From Streptomyces sp. 1331.2 (GTDB taxonomy: Bacteria > Actinomycetota > Actinomycetes > Streptomycetales > Streptomycetaceae): a stretch of 64,000 nucleotides of DNA. The stretch covers positions 1,302,001-1,366,000 of the forward strand of contig NZ_OBMJ01000001.1 in the NCBI RefSeq assembly GCF_900199205.1, read 5' to 3'. The position numbers were made by a program, and so were the translations under genes. The first letter of the stretch is position 1; each line of letters begins with the position of its first letter. Under the pieces are notes generated by a model. That model was not told the origin of the DNA. It searched no databases and saw only the letters and a list, made by a program, of their open reading frames with translations. Below, piece by piece: positions 52,659-62,770 of the stretch.

Positions 52659-54374
52659 ATGCTCTTCAACCCGCGCACCTACGACCCCGCACAGTTCGAC
52701 GAGCCGACCCGCCGGCTGCTGCGCGCGACCGTGGACTGGTTCGAGTCCCGCGGCAAGAAGGCGCTGATCGACACCTACATCGACCGCAGCTGGTACGCCG
52801 ACTTCCTCGAATTCGCCGCGAAGGAAGGCCTGTTCGCGGAGTTCCTGACCCCCTCGGCGGCCGACCCCGACAAGCGCTGGGACACCGCACGGATCGCCGA
52901 GCTGAACGAGATCCTCGGCTTCTACGGCCTCGGCTACTGGTACACCTGGCAGGTCACCATCCTGGGCCTCGGCCCGGTCTGGCAGAGCGAGAACGAGGCC
53001 GCCCGGGCCCGCGCCGCCAAGCTGCTCGCGGAGGGCCACGTCATGGCCTTCGGCCTCTCCGAGCGCACCCACGGCGCCGACATCTACTCCACCGACATGA
53101 TCCTCACCCCGGACGGCGAGGGCGGCTTCACCGCGACCGGCTCCAAGTACTACATCGGCAACGGCAACGTGGCCAGCCTGGTCTCGGTGTTCGGCCGCCG
53201 CTCGGACGTCGAGGGCCCCGAGGGCTACGTCTTCTTCGCCGCCGACAGCCGCCACGAGGCGTACCACCTGGTCAAGAACGTGGTGAACGCCCAGATGTAC
53301 GTCAGCGAGTTCCGCCTGGAGGACTACCCGGTGCGCGCCGAGGACGTGCTGCACACCGGGCAGGCCGCCTTCGACGCCGCCCTGAACACCGTCAACGTCG
53401 GCAAGTTCAACCTCTGCACCGCCTCGGTCGGCATCTGCGAGCACGCGATGTACGAGGCCGTCACGCACGCCCACAACCGGGTGCTGTACGGCCGTAAGGT
53501 CACCGACTTCCCGCACGTCAAGCGGGAGTTGACCGACGCGTACGTCCGCCTGGTGGCGATGAAGCTGTTCAGCGCCCGGGCCGTGGACTACTTCCGCACC
53601 GCCTCCCCCGAGGACCGCCGCTACCTGCTGTTCAACCCGATGACCAAGATGAAGGTCACCACCGAGGGCGAGAAGGTCATCGACCTGATGTGGGACGTCA
53701 TCGCGGCCAAGGGCTTCGAGGCGGACACCTACTTCGACAAGGCGGCGAAGGACATCCGCGGCCTGCCGAAGCTGGAGGGCACCGTCCACGTCAACCTGGC
53801 GCTGATCCTCAAGTTCATGGGCAACTACCTGTTCGCCCCGGCCGATTACGCCCCGGTGCCGAGCCGGCTGGACGCCGCCGACGACGCCTTCCTGTTCCGC
53901 CAGGGCCCGGCCCGCGGCCTCGGTGCGATCCGCTTCCACGACTGGCGCACCGCCTACGACCGCCAGGCGCAGCTGCCCAACGTCGCCCGCTTCCGCGAAC
54001 AGGCCGACAGCTTCTGCGAGTTGCTGCTCAGCCACGCGCCGAGCAAGGAGCAGCAGGCGGACCTGGACTTCCTGCTGGAGATCGGCCAGCTGTTCGCGCT
54101 GATCGTCTACGGCCAGCTGGTGCTGGAGCAGGCCGAGTTGACCGGCCTGGATGCCTCCGACGAGGGCCGCGACGTGCTGGACCAGGTCTTCGACGCGCTG
54201 GTCCGCGACTTCTCCGCGCACGCCACCGAGCTGCACGGCAAGGCCTCCACCACCGAGGAGCAGGCCGCCTGGGCGCTGGCGAACGTGCGCCGCCCGGTGT
54301 CGGACGCGGCGCGCGCCGAACGGGTGTGGGGCCGGGTCGAGGCGCTGTCGGGCGCGTACGAGATGCAGCCGTAA
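52659..54374 (+). CDS. Acyl-CoA dehydrogenase (large FadE type)
   Basis: A 571-residue FAD enzyme. AFGLSERTHGADIYSTDM and SKYYIGNGNVASLVSVFG line FAD, and KLEGTVHVN carries the catalytic base. The length exceeds ordinary 380-residue members because of a C-terminal helical extension (from about 400), as in large FadE-like enzymes. ATG 52659 follows GGGAG. It is regulated together with or by PadR; the substrate is unknown. Confidence 0.87.
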   Translation: MLFNPRTYDPAQFDEPTRRLLRATVDWFESRGKKALIDTYIDRSWYADFLEFAAKEGLFAEFLTPSAADPDKRWDTARIAELNEILGFYGLGYWYTWQVTILGLGPVWQSENEAARARAAKLLAEGHVMAFGLSERTHGADIYSTDMILTPDGEGGFTATGSKYYIGNGNVASLVSVFGRRSDVEGPEGYVFFAADSRHEAYHLVKNVVNAQMYVSEFRLEDYPVRAEDVLHTGQAAFDAALNTVNVGKFNLCTASVGICEHAMYEAVTHAHNRVLYGRKVTDFPHVKRELTDAYVRLVAMKLFSARAVDYFRTASPEDRRYLLFNPMTKMKVTTEGEKVIDLMWDVIAAKGFEADTYFDKAAKDIRGLPKLEGTVHVNLALILKFMGNYLFAPADYAPVPSRLDAADDAFLFRQGPARGLGAIRFHDWRTAYDRQAQLPNVARFREQADSFCELLLSHAPSKEQQADLDFLLEIGQLFALIVYGQLVLEQAELTGLDASDEGRDVLDQVFDALVRDFSAHATELHGKASTTEEQAAWALANVRRPVSDAARAERVWGRVEALSGAYEMQP

Positions 54375-54399
54375 CGGCGGCAGCGGTACCGGATGGACC

Positions 54400-54433
54400 C
54401 CGGGGGTGCCGGTCGGCGGACCGGCACCCCCGG
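54400..54433 (+). terminator. Strong hairpin terminator
   Basis: A perfect 15-bp stem, CCGGGGGTGCCGGTC (54400-54414) and GACCGGCACCCCCGG (54419-54433), with loop GGCG, followed by TTTC. It lies 25 bp after the dehydrogenase stop. Confidence 0.9.
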
Positions 54434-54476
54434 TTTCACGTGTGCACGTCGCGGCATGCGTGCGGGCTCAGTCGTC

Positions 54477-54555
54477 GACTCAGCGGACGGCTCAGCGGAC
54501 GGCTCAGCTGTCGCCCCAGCTGTCGCCCCAGCGGGCGGCTCAGCTGTCGCCGAGG
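54477..54555. repeat. Tandem repeats over the response regulator stop codon
   Basis: Units CTCAGCGGACGG (two) and CAGCTGTCGCCC (three, one split) run across the 3' end of the minus-strand response regulator gene. One copy supplies its stop codon. Confidence 0.65.
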
Positions 54556-55232
54556 CCCATGTCGCGGGCCCGGGCGACCGCCTCGGCGCGGGTGGCGACG
54601 TGCAGCTTCTCGAAGATGTGGGTGATGTGGTTGCGGACGGTCTTCTCCGCGACCACCAGCTCCCGGGCGACCCGCCGGTTGTCCAGCCCGCGCGCGACCA
54701 GGTCCAGCACCTCGGCCTCGCGGGCGGTGAGGTCCGGGAACAGCTGCCCCGCCTCGCGCATCCTGGCCCCGGCGAGCAGGGCGGCGATCCGTCCGGCCAC
54801 CTCGCCGCCGAACACCGCGCCGCCGGCTGCGACCGTGCGCACGGCGTGCAGCACCTCCTCCCGCCCGGCACCCTTGACCAGGTAGCCGCGCGCGCCCGCC
54901 TGGAGGGCGGCGAGCAGGTTGCCGTCGTCGTCGGACATGGTCAGCATCAGCACCGGCGGCGGCGCCTCCTGGGTCGCGAGCCGGCGGACGGCTTCCAGCC
55001 CGGAGCCGTCCGGCAGCGAGAGGTCCATGATCACCACGTTGGGGCGGTGCCGGGCGACCGACTCCGGCACATCGGCGACCCGCTCGGCCTCAGCGACCAC
55101 GAGGACGCCCTCGGCGCTCTCCAGGGCCGCCTTGAGCCCCTCCCTGAAGAGGGGGTGATCGTCGACGATCAGTACACGGACGGGCGGTGTGCCGCCCGGG
55201 TCCGGGGGTTCCACAGGCTGCGTTTCATCCAC
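54540..55232 (-). CDS. NarL/FixJ-type response regulator
   Basis: A 230-residue regulator divergent from its probable kinase. The receiver has acidic pocket DDH and phospho-acceptor D70 in VVIMDLSLPDGSG; the C-terminal LuxR helix-turn-helix is LTAREAEVLDLVARGLDNRRVARELVV. The GTG at 55232 has no ribosome site but has TAGTGT (55245-55240) 7 bp upstream, a pattern suggesting a leaderless mRNA. An ATG at 55228 is out of frame. Confidence 0.9.
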   Translation of the reverse strand: MDETQPVEPPDPGGTPPVRVLIVDDHPLFREGLKAALESAEGVLVVAEAERVADVPESVARHRPNVVIMDLSLPDGSGLEAVRRLATQEAPPPVLMLTMSDDDGNLLAALQAGARGYLVKGAGREEVLHAVRTVAAGGAVFGGEVAGRIAALLAGARMREAGQLFPDLTAREAEVLDLVARGLDNRRVARELVVAEKTVRNHITHIFEKLHVATRAEAVARARDMGLGDS

Positions 55233-55526
55233 CCGGCCGACACTACCAGCGGCGAACTGGCTACTTTCCGTGACATGCTCGGAAGTCGTCCGCGTGGCGG
55301 GCGGGGCAGGACACCCGGGCAGGACATCGGGGCGGGTTCCGGGGCCGGGCCCGGGGCCGGATCCGAGACCGCTGCCTCAGGCACCCGGGACACCGGGCCG
55401 TCGAGACTGGAACCCGGCTCGGTTCACGCCGTCGACCGTCCCGCCGGCCGCAGGTCCGTACCGCCGGGGGGGTTCGCACCACCGGAGTCGACCCCACCGG
55501 CCCAGCCCGTCTGCGAGGTGGTGCCA

Positions 55527-57614
55527 ATGACCACGGTGACCTCCGCCCGGCGCCGCACGCCGGCCGAGCGACAGCTGACCGCCGCCGCGATCGCCACGGC
55601 GGTCTGCGTCGTCGCCTCGACGCTGTGGATCTGCTACGTGCTCGTCCATCTCGGCGATCCGGGCGTGCACCAGCCCCGCGACGAACTCGGCAACCTGATC
55701 TACGCCCTCCCGACCGCGGGGGCGGGCATGATTCTGCACGCCCACCGCCCCGGCAGCCCGCTCGGCTGGGTGCTGCTGGTCTACGCGTTGACCGAGATCC
55801 TGCCGGACGCGGCCGCGGCGCCCGTCTCGGTCGAGGTCACCGACCCGGGCATCGTCGGCGCCGTGGCCGCCTTCGCCGCGCTCTGCAACTCGGTGAACGT
55901 GACGATCTTCTACGTACTCCCACTCTGGCTGCCGGACGGGCGGCTGACGACCCGGCGCTGGTGGTGGTACATCGGCGCCGTCGCGCTGTTCGTGGTCCCG
56001 GAGATGGCCCAACGGCTCGACCGCCCCCGGCAGTTCGGCCGACCCAACCCGTTGGCCGGCAACCCGCCGGCGCACATCTTCGCCACCGCCACCGACGCCC
56101 TGGGCGGCCACGACCTGCTGGTCAGCGAATTCCTGGTCGGGATCGTGAGCGCCGTCCTCCTGGCCCGCCTGCTGCGTCCACGCCGGGCGGGCGACGGGCG
56201 CGAGGTCCTTCGACACCGCCTGCGGGTGGCGGCGATGCTCGGCGCCTACCTGTTCTGGGCCGGCATGCAGGACCTGTACTCACGGAACTTCACCGAGCAC
56301 TACTGGCTCAGCTACTCGCTGTTCGCCGCCGCGGGGCTGGTGTGGGCGGTCGCGGTGGCGTACCTGGTCGTCCGGGACCACGGCTGGCGGCTCGACCGGG
56401 CGGCCCGCAGCGTGCTGATCGGGCTGCTGCTGGGCACCGGGGTCACCGGACTGTTCCTGGTGGCCGCCGCGCTGCTCTCCGGCTGGCTCCTGCCGGGGCG
56501 CGGCGGGGCGGCGCTACTGCTGATCGCCCTGGTGTACGCACTCGGCGCGGCCCTGCCGCGGGCGGCCAGGCGGGTCGTCGCCCTGGTGGACCGGCTGTAC
56601 TACGGCGAGCGCGCGCAGCCGTACCAGGTGCTGCGCACGCTCGCGGGCCGGGTGCGGCAGGTCGTCGACCCGGCGCGGCTGCCGGAGACGCTGTGCGCGA
56701 CGGTCGCCGAGGAGTTGCGGCTGCCCGGGGTCACCCTCGCCGTCACCACCCGGGCCGGGCGCCGGACGCTGGCCACCGCCGGACGGCTGGACGGGCGCAG
56801 CCAGGACTTCGCACTGGTCCACAACGGGCTGCCGATCGGCGAGTTGACCGTCGGACTGCGGGCGGGCGAGACGCGGTTGGAGGCCAGTGACATCGACATC
56901 CTGCGCTCGCTCGCCGACCAGGCCTCCCCGGCGGTCGCCTCGCTGCGGCTCCAGGAGGACCTGCAGGCCAGCCGGGAGCAGATCGTCGCGGCGCGGGAGG
57001 AGGAACGGCGGTGGCTGCGGCGGGACATCCACGACGGGCTCGGACCGGCGCTGGCCGGCCTTCGGCTGCGGGTGGACAACGCCGCGACGTCGGCGGACGA
57101 CGGGCTCGCGGACACCCTGAGCGGGGTCTCGGACGGGTTGGGGATGACGATCAAGGAGGTCCGCCGGATCACCGACCGGCTCGGGCCGGCGCCGCTCGGC
57201 GAGTTCGGGCTGACCCGGGCCGTCCGGCAGCTGACGGACGCCTTCAGCGGCGCCGGGCTGACCGTGACGGCGGAGCTGTCGCCGGACCCGCTGCCGGAGC
57301 TGCCCGCGGCGGTGGAGGTCGCGGCCTACCGCATCGCGGCGGAGGCGCTCAACAACGTGCTCCGGCATGCCCGGGCCCGGACGGCGCGGGTGGCGCTGCG
57401 GGTGGACGAGGAGGCCCTGATGCTGACCGTGCAGGACGACGGGGTGGGGTACCGGGAGGACATCGGCGAGCAGCCGGGCGGCGGAGTGGGGCTGCGGTCG
57501 ATGGCGGACCGCGCGGCGGAGATCGGCGGGCACTGCACCGTTCGCGCACTGCCGACGAACGGGGGCACTCAGGTGCTGGCGATCCTGCCGCGATCGGCTA
57601 CGGCCGACCGGTGA
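55527..57614 (+). CDS. Sensor histidine kinase with multi-pass membrane domain and GAF domain
   Basis: A 695-residue kinase. About nine hydrophobic segments (18-355) form an N-terminal membrane sensor. A GAF-like domain (about 375-480, TLCATVAEELRLPGVTLAV) precedes EERRWLRRDIHDGLGPALAG with phospho-acceptor H502. The ATPase domain has RIAAEALNNVLRHARA and GGGVGLRSMADRAAEIGG. ATG 55527 follows GAGGTGG. The divergent response regulator across a 294-bp gap is the probable partner. Ligand unknown. Confidence 0.9.
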   Translation: MTTVTSARRRTPAERQLTAAAIATAVCVVASTLWICYVLVHLGDPGVHQPRDELGNLIYALPTAGAGMILHAHRPGSPLGWVLLVYALTEILPDAAAAPVSVEVTDPGIVGAVAAFAALCNSVNVTIFYVLPLWLPDGRLTTRRWWWYIGAVALFVVPEMAQRLDRPRQFGRPNPLAGNPPAHIFATATDALGGHDLLVSEFLVGIVSAVLLARLLRPRRAGDGREVLRHRLRVAAMLGAYLFWAGMQDLYSRNFTEHYWLSYSLFAAAGLVWAVAVAYLVVRDHGWRLDRAARSVLIGLLLGTGVTGLFLVAAALLSGWLLPGRGGAALLLIALVYALGAALPRAARRVVALVDRLYYGERAQPYQVLRTLAGRVRQVVDPARLPETLCATVAEELRLPGVTLAVTTRAGRRTLATAGRLDGRSQDFALVHNGLPIGELTVGLRAGETRLEASDIDILRSLADQASPAVASLRLQEDLQASREQIVAAREEERRWLRRDIHDGLGPALAGLRLRVDNAATSADDGLADTLSGVSDGLGMTIKEVRRITDRLGPAPLGEFGLTRAVRQLTDAFSGAGLTVTAELSPDPLPELPAAVEVAAYRIAAEALNNVLRHARARTARVALRVDEEALMLTVQDDGVGYREDIGEQPGGGVGLRSMADRAAEIGGHCTVRALPTNGGTQVLAILPRSATADR

Positions 57615-57642
57615 GCTGACCCGGTGGGGGAGGCGGACGGAT

Positions 57643-57737
57643 GACGGGGAGCAGGGAACAGGGAACAGGGAACAGATGACAGAGTTTGAAATCTGTCATC
57701 TGTTCCCTGTCATCTGTTACCTGTCAGCTGTGATCAG
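57643..57737. repeat. Heptad palindrome 7 (convergent gene ends)
   Basis: A perfect 18-bp stem (57666-57683 / 57692-57709) around GTTTGAAA. Left units include GAACAGG twice and GAACAGA, TGACAGA; right units are TCATCTG, TTCCCTG, TCATCTG, TTACCTG, TCAGCTG, TGATCAG. The last unit contains the stop codon of the small minus-strand gene. It lies between that gene and the convergent histidine kinase. Confidence 0.9.
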
Positions 57738-57955
57738 GCGGCCGGCCCCGGAGGGGTGGGCGGCACTCCGCAGTTGCCGAGCTTGCAGCCGACGCCGCCA
57801 CCACCGTCCGGTGTCACCACCGGGGACGGGGCGAGGCGGCCACGGGACTCCGAAGCGGAGGCGGAACAGGCGTTGCGCAGCGCCATCGCCGCCGCGATCA
57901 GGCCCCCCAGCACGCCGGCCGCGCAGATCGCCGTGGTCGTGGTGTTGGTTGCCAT
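57734..57955 (-). CDS. Small membrane or secreted peptide with C-terminal Cys pair, 73 aa
   Basis: A 73-residue product. Residues about 8-26 are hydrophobic (AICAAGVLGGLIAAAMAL), a signal or anchor. The rest is Ser/Pro/Gly-rich and ends with GVGCKLGNCGVPPTPPGPAA, placing two Cys four residues apart near the C-terminus. ATG 57955 follows AGGAG by 9 nt. It is the last gene in a minus-strand group with three cupin-like genes. No known family; it may be a precursor peptide or a small lipid-bilayer protein. Confidence 0.6.
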   Translation of the reverse strand: MATNTTTTAICAAGVLGGLIAAAMALRNACSASASESRGRLAPSPVVTPDGGGGVGCKLGNCGVPPTPPGPAA

Positions 57956-58008
57956 GAGGAGGTACTCCTGTTTCTTCCGGGCGACCGGTCGTGGTCGATC
58001 GGTCACTC

Positions 58009-58674
58009 TCAACTCTGCGGACGGACACGCCCCGAGCGCATGGGCTTGACGTCCCATTCCGGTCCCGGTTCGGCGCCCGGCGCGTGGATGCGGCCCAGCA
58101 CGGCGGTGACCGGCCTGTGCGATCCGGCCCGCAGGCCGTACCGCTCCTTGGCCCTGGCGTAGACCAAGTCGCCCGGGTAGAGCGGCACTTCGCCGAGCTC
58201 GCCGAGGAAGACGCCGGGCCCGGAGAGGACCAGCAGGAAGACGTCGGCCGCCCGCTCCTCGAACGGCCCGCAGAGGCCGCCCGGTTCGAGGTCCACGGTG
58301 GCCACCTCGACCTGGCGCCAGGCCCGGGCGGGGCCGGGGCCCGAGCGCTGGGCCGGGATGCCGGCGCGGGACGGGGTGGGCCGGACGGTGAGCACCGTGG
58401 TCGGTGCGCCCCGGACGGCGGTGAGCCGGCAGGTGCTGCCGGGCCGGTGGTGCAGCGCCTCGCCCGGGGAGAGGATCCGGCCGGCTGCGGACAGTCGGCC
58501 GGAGAGCACCACGGTCACCGACTCGGCCGACCCGTACGGGAGTTGGTCGAGACGGACACCGGGCGGCAGGGTCTCGACGGTGAGCCCGGCGCGGACGGAC
58601 GGCCGCTGCTCCGGGTCGATCAGCCGCCGGAGGACGGGCGAGGTGCGGGGGACGGCGAGGGGGACGACGATCAC
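58009..58674 (-). CDS. Two-module cupin-like protein
   Basis: A 221-residue soluble protein with two cupin-like halves: VTVVLSGRLSAAGRILSPGEALHHRPG in the first and DVFLLVLSGPGVFLGELGEVPLYPGDLVYARAKERYGLRAG in the second. The metal His set is incomplete. GTG 58674 follows AGGAG by 8 nt. It lies between the small peptide and another cupin gene. No specific family recognised. Confidence 0.6.
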   Translation of the reverse strand: MIVVPLAVPRTSPVLRRLIDPEQRPSVRAGLTVETLPPGVRLDQLPYGSAESVTVVLSGRLSAAGRILSPGEALHHRPGSTCRLTAVRGAPTTVLTVRPTPSRAGIPAQRSGPGPARAWRQVEVATVDLEPGGLCGPFEERAADVFLLVLSGPGVFLGELGEVPLYPGDLVYARAKERYGLRAGSHRPVTAVLGRIHAPGAEPGPEWDVKPMRSGRVRPQS

Positions 58675-58721
58675 TTCTGGTCTCCTGGGACGGGGGACGG
58701 GCGATCCGCGACGGGTGGGGT

Positions 58722-59132
58722 TCAGGGCCGGTCGCGGCGGGCGGCGCGGCGCCTGGCCAGGGCGGCCCGGGTACCGGCGTTGTGCCGGGGGACGGCGAGG
58801 GTGAGGCAGAGCAGTTCGGCACCGAGCGGCCCGGCTTCGAGGCGCAGCGTCCGGCCGCGGCGGGCCAGCAACAGGTCACCCTCGGAGGCCAAGTAGTCGG
58901 CCTCGTCGGAGAGTTGTCCGACGACAGCGGCGCCGCGCAGCACGTGCAGGACGGTCTCGGCGTCGGGCCGGCCGGTCAGCACGTGATGGGCGCCGGGGCT
59001 CAGCCGCAGGTGGTCGAAGGCCTCGCAGTCGCTGGTGAGCATCGAGCGCCGCGCCAGCGAGCGGATCCGGACGCGTTCGCCGTTCGGGCCGAGGACGACC
59101 ATGGCAGCGCCGGTGTCGGTGGTGACGATCAT
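58722..59132 (-). CDS. Cupin-like protein
   Basis: A 136-residue protein with a cupin-like core: DHLRLSPGAHHVLTGRPDAETVLHVLRGAAVVGQLSDEADYLASEGDLLLARRGR. The C-terminus is basic (ARRRAARRDRP). The ATG at 59132 overlaps the previous gene's stop (ATGA), so it is co-translated with it. Confidence 0.6.
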   Translation of the reverse strand: MIVTTDTGAAMVVLGPNGERVRIRSLARRSMLTSDCEAFDHLRLSPGAHHVLTGRPDAETVLHVLRGAAVVGQLSDEADYLASEGDLLLARRGRTLRLEAGPLGAELLCLTLAVPRHNAGTRAALARRRAARRDRP

Positions 59133-59536
59133 GCGGGTTCATCTCCGCTCGGCGGGATGGGGCGGCCGGCGGGGACGGTCAGGACGGCGTGGAAGTACTC
59201 CATCCCGGCGGTGCCGGCGGTGAGGACGGTCCGGCTCCCGAGCGGGAGGACGACGGCAGTGGCCTCCACGAGGGGGATGCCGGAGTCCTGCGGCTCGGGG
59301 TCGTACGGCTGGTCGTCGTTCGCGGCGGCGTCCGGCCGTACCGCGTTCTCCGGCGGTTCGGCGAGCCCGGAGCCAGCGGTGACGTAGAGCGCGTGCTCGA
59401 CGCCGTCGGCGGCCACCTCGGTGCGGTGGCCCGGTTCGAGCCGCTGCAGGCCGACGCCGCGCAGCGGGCCCGCGAGCAGGCGGCCGGGGTCGACGGCGCC
59501 TCGTCGGCGCAGGTCGGTGATGACGGTGCCCGGCAT
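59129..59536 (-). CDS. Cupin-like protein, first gene of the group
   Basis: A 135-residue protein: GLQRLEPGHRTEVAADGVEHALYVTAGSG, then VLPLGSRTVLTAGTAGMEYFHAVLTVPAG, fits a small cupin barrel with His/Glu near the expected ligand positions. ATG 59536 follows AAGGAG. It starts a run of three cupin-like genes and a small peptide gene; the shared design suggests one pathway or complex. Confidence 0.6.
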   Translation of the reverse strand: MPGTVITDLRRRGAVDPGRLLAGPLRGVGLQRLEPGHRTEVAADGVEHALYVTAGSGLAEPPENAVRPDAAANDDQPYDPEPQDSGIPLVEATAVVLPLGSRTVLTAGTAGMEYFHAVLTVPAGRPIPPSGDEPA

Positions 59537-59633
59537 TTCGGCGCTCCTTCCGGTCTCCGGCGGGCCCTGCGGTCCGCCTCTGTGACCCACCGTGCGCCGC
59601 CCGTTGTCCCGTCCACACGGGGGTTCCGTCCCG

Positions 59634-59780
59634 TCCGGATCCCGTCCGGATCCCGTCCGCAGCCCACTCGCATCCCGGGTCGGATCCCGGTCGGTCCCGG
59701 CCCGATCCCACGCCCGATCCCACGTGCGATCCCACTCGTGATCCCGGCCGCGATCCCACTCTCGATCCCGTCGGACGGCC
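59634..59780. repeat. Degenerate GATCCC tandem array in a divergent promoter gap
   Basis: About ten units of 11-16 bp, each centred on GATCCC (CCGGATCCCGT, CGATCCCACGC, CGATCCCACTC and so on), fill the gap between the cupin group (minus) and the fusion gene (plus). Confidence 0.8.
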
Positions 59781-59827
59781 CCGCGCACAAGGACGTACGG
59801 ACGTACGGTGGAACCGGAGGCCGTGTC

Positions 59828-61240
59828 ATGCACGTCACCGGAACACACTTCACCCCCTTCGCCGACCGCACCGACGCGGGCCGCAGGCTGGCCGCCCGGC
59901 TCGGGCACCTGAGCGGCCCCGACACCGTGGTGGTGGCGCTGCCGAGGGGTGGCGTGCCGGTGGCCGCCGAGGTGGCGGCGGCGCTCGGCGCTCCGCTGGA
60001 CATCTGCGTCATCCGCAAGCTCGGCGTGCCCTACCAGCCCGAGCTGGGCATGGGCGCGATCGGCGAGGGCGGCGTCCGGGTGCTGAACGAGCAGGTCATC
60101 CGGCTCGCCTCGGTCACCGACGACCAGCTGGCCGAGGTGGAGCGGCGCGAGCGCGTCGAACTGGAGCGCCGTGCCCGTCGCTACCGGGGCGACCGCCCGT
60201 CGACGGACGTGCGCGGCCGGGTCGTGGTCGTGGTGGACGACGGCATCGCCACCGGTTCCACCGCCCGGGCGGCGTGCCGGATCGTCCGGGAGCGTGGTGC
60301 GGCCCGGGTGGTGCTGGCCGTGCCGGTGGCACCCCGGGACTGGATCGACCGCCTCGACGAGGTCGCCGACGAGCTGGTCTGCGTGAGCACGCCGTCCCCG
60401 TTCTTCGCGATCGGGGAGTTCTACGCCGACTTCTCGCAGACCGAGGACGAGGAGGTGCTGCGGCTGCTCGCCGAGGCCCACGACAGTGCGGCAGCGGCTC
60501 CAGCGGCGGCGAGGGCGACGTCCGGGACGGCCGCGGGGGTGGACCGGGAGCTGGTGCTGCCCGCCGCCGGGGTCCGGCTCGCGGGCCGGCTGACCGTACC
60601 GGCCGGCGCGCTCGGCATCGTGGTCTTCGCGCACGGCAGCGGCAGCAGCCGGCACAGCCCGCGCAACCGGTACGTCGCCGACCGGCTGAACCGTGCCCGG
60701 CTCGCCACACTGCTGTTCGACCTGCTCACCGAGGCCGAGGAGGCGGACCGGCGCAACGTGTTCGACGTGGCGCTGCTGGGCTCTCGGCTGACCGCCGTCG
60801 CCCGACAGCTGAACACGGGCAGCAAACCCGAGGCCGCACCCGAATCCGCCGCCGCGGCCGTGACCGAGACCCGCGGCCTGCCGCTCGGCTTGTTCGGCGC
60901 CAGCACCGGCGCCGCCGCCGCGCTGCACACCGCCGCCGAGCTGGGCCCGGCCGTGCGCGCCGTGGTCTCCCGGGGCGGCCGCCCCGACCTCGCCGGGGCC
61001 GAGGAGCTGAGCCGGGTGAGCGCCCCGACGCTGCTCGTCGTCGGCGCCCTGGACGTCACCGTCCTGGACCTCAACCGGCGGGCCGCACGCCGGCTCCGCT
61101 GCGAGCGGGAACTGGCGGTGGTGCCGCGCGCGACCCACCTGTTCGAGGAACCCGGAGCCCTCGACGAGGTCGCTGAGCTGGCCCGGGACTGGTTCCTGCG
61201 CCACCTCCCCGAGCCCGGGTCCGCGACCGTCGACCCGTGA
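59828..61240 (+). CDS. Phosphoribosyltransferase - alpha/beta hydrolase fusion
   Basis: A 470-residue fusion. The N-terminal domain (about 1-220) is a type I phosphoribosyltransferase with the PRPP loop VVVVDDGIATGSTARAA and VVVALPRGGVPVAAEVA. A short Ala-rich linker leads to a dienelactone hydrolase-like domain (about 240-460), with nucleophile Ser in LGLFGASTGAAAAL and a late His in ATHLFEEPGAL. ATG 59828 follows GGAGG. Both active sites look intact. This fusion is known in actinobacteria, but its substrates are not settled. Confidence 0.88.
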   Translation: MHVTGTHFTPFADRTDAGRRLAARLGHLSGPDTVVVALPRGGVPVAAEVAAALGAPLDICVIRKLGVPYQPELGMGAIGEGGVRVLNEQVIRLASVTDDQLAEVERRERVELERRARRYRGDRPSTDVRGRVVVVVDDGIATGSTARAACRIVRERGAARVVLAVPVAPRDWIDRLDEVADELVCVSTPSPFFAIGEFYADFSQTEDEEVLRLLAEAHDSAAAAPAAARATSGTAAGVDRELVLPAAGVRLAGRLTVPAGALGIVVFAHGSGSSRHSPRNRYVADRLNRARLATLLFDLLTEAEEADRRNVFDVALLGSRLTAVARQLNTGSKPEAAPESAAAAVTETRGLPLGLFGASTGAAAALHTAAELGPAVRAVVSRGGRPDLAGAEELSRVSAPTLLVVGALDVTVLDLNRRAARRLRCERELAVVPRATHLFEEPGALDEVAELARDWFLRHLPEPGSATVDP

Positions 61241-62719
<1,479 letters not shown>

Positions 62720-62770
62720 GTGTCGTGATCGTCGGAGAGCTCTGACGGACGGTCGAGGAGGACCACGGAG

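Noticed and set aside
54393..57614. A 1073-codon start for the third histidine kinase
   Set aside because: The upstream part overlaps the divergent response regulator and lacks motifs; ATG 55527 with GAGGTGG is the natural start.
57734..59536. A confident RiPP biosynthetic cluster
   Set aside because: No maturase, protease, kinase-like or transporter gene is present beside the peptide; kept only as an open question.
59634..59780. GATCCC array as a replication origin or DnaA-box cluster
   Set aside because: No TTGTCCACA-like boxes, no dnaA, dnaN or AT-rich unwinding region nearby.
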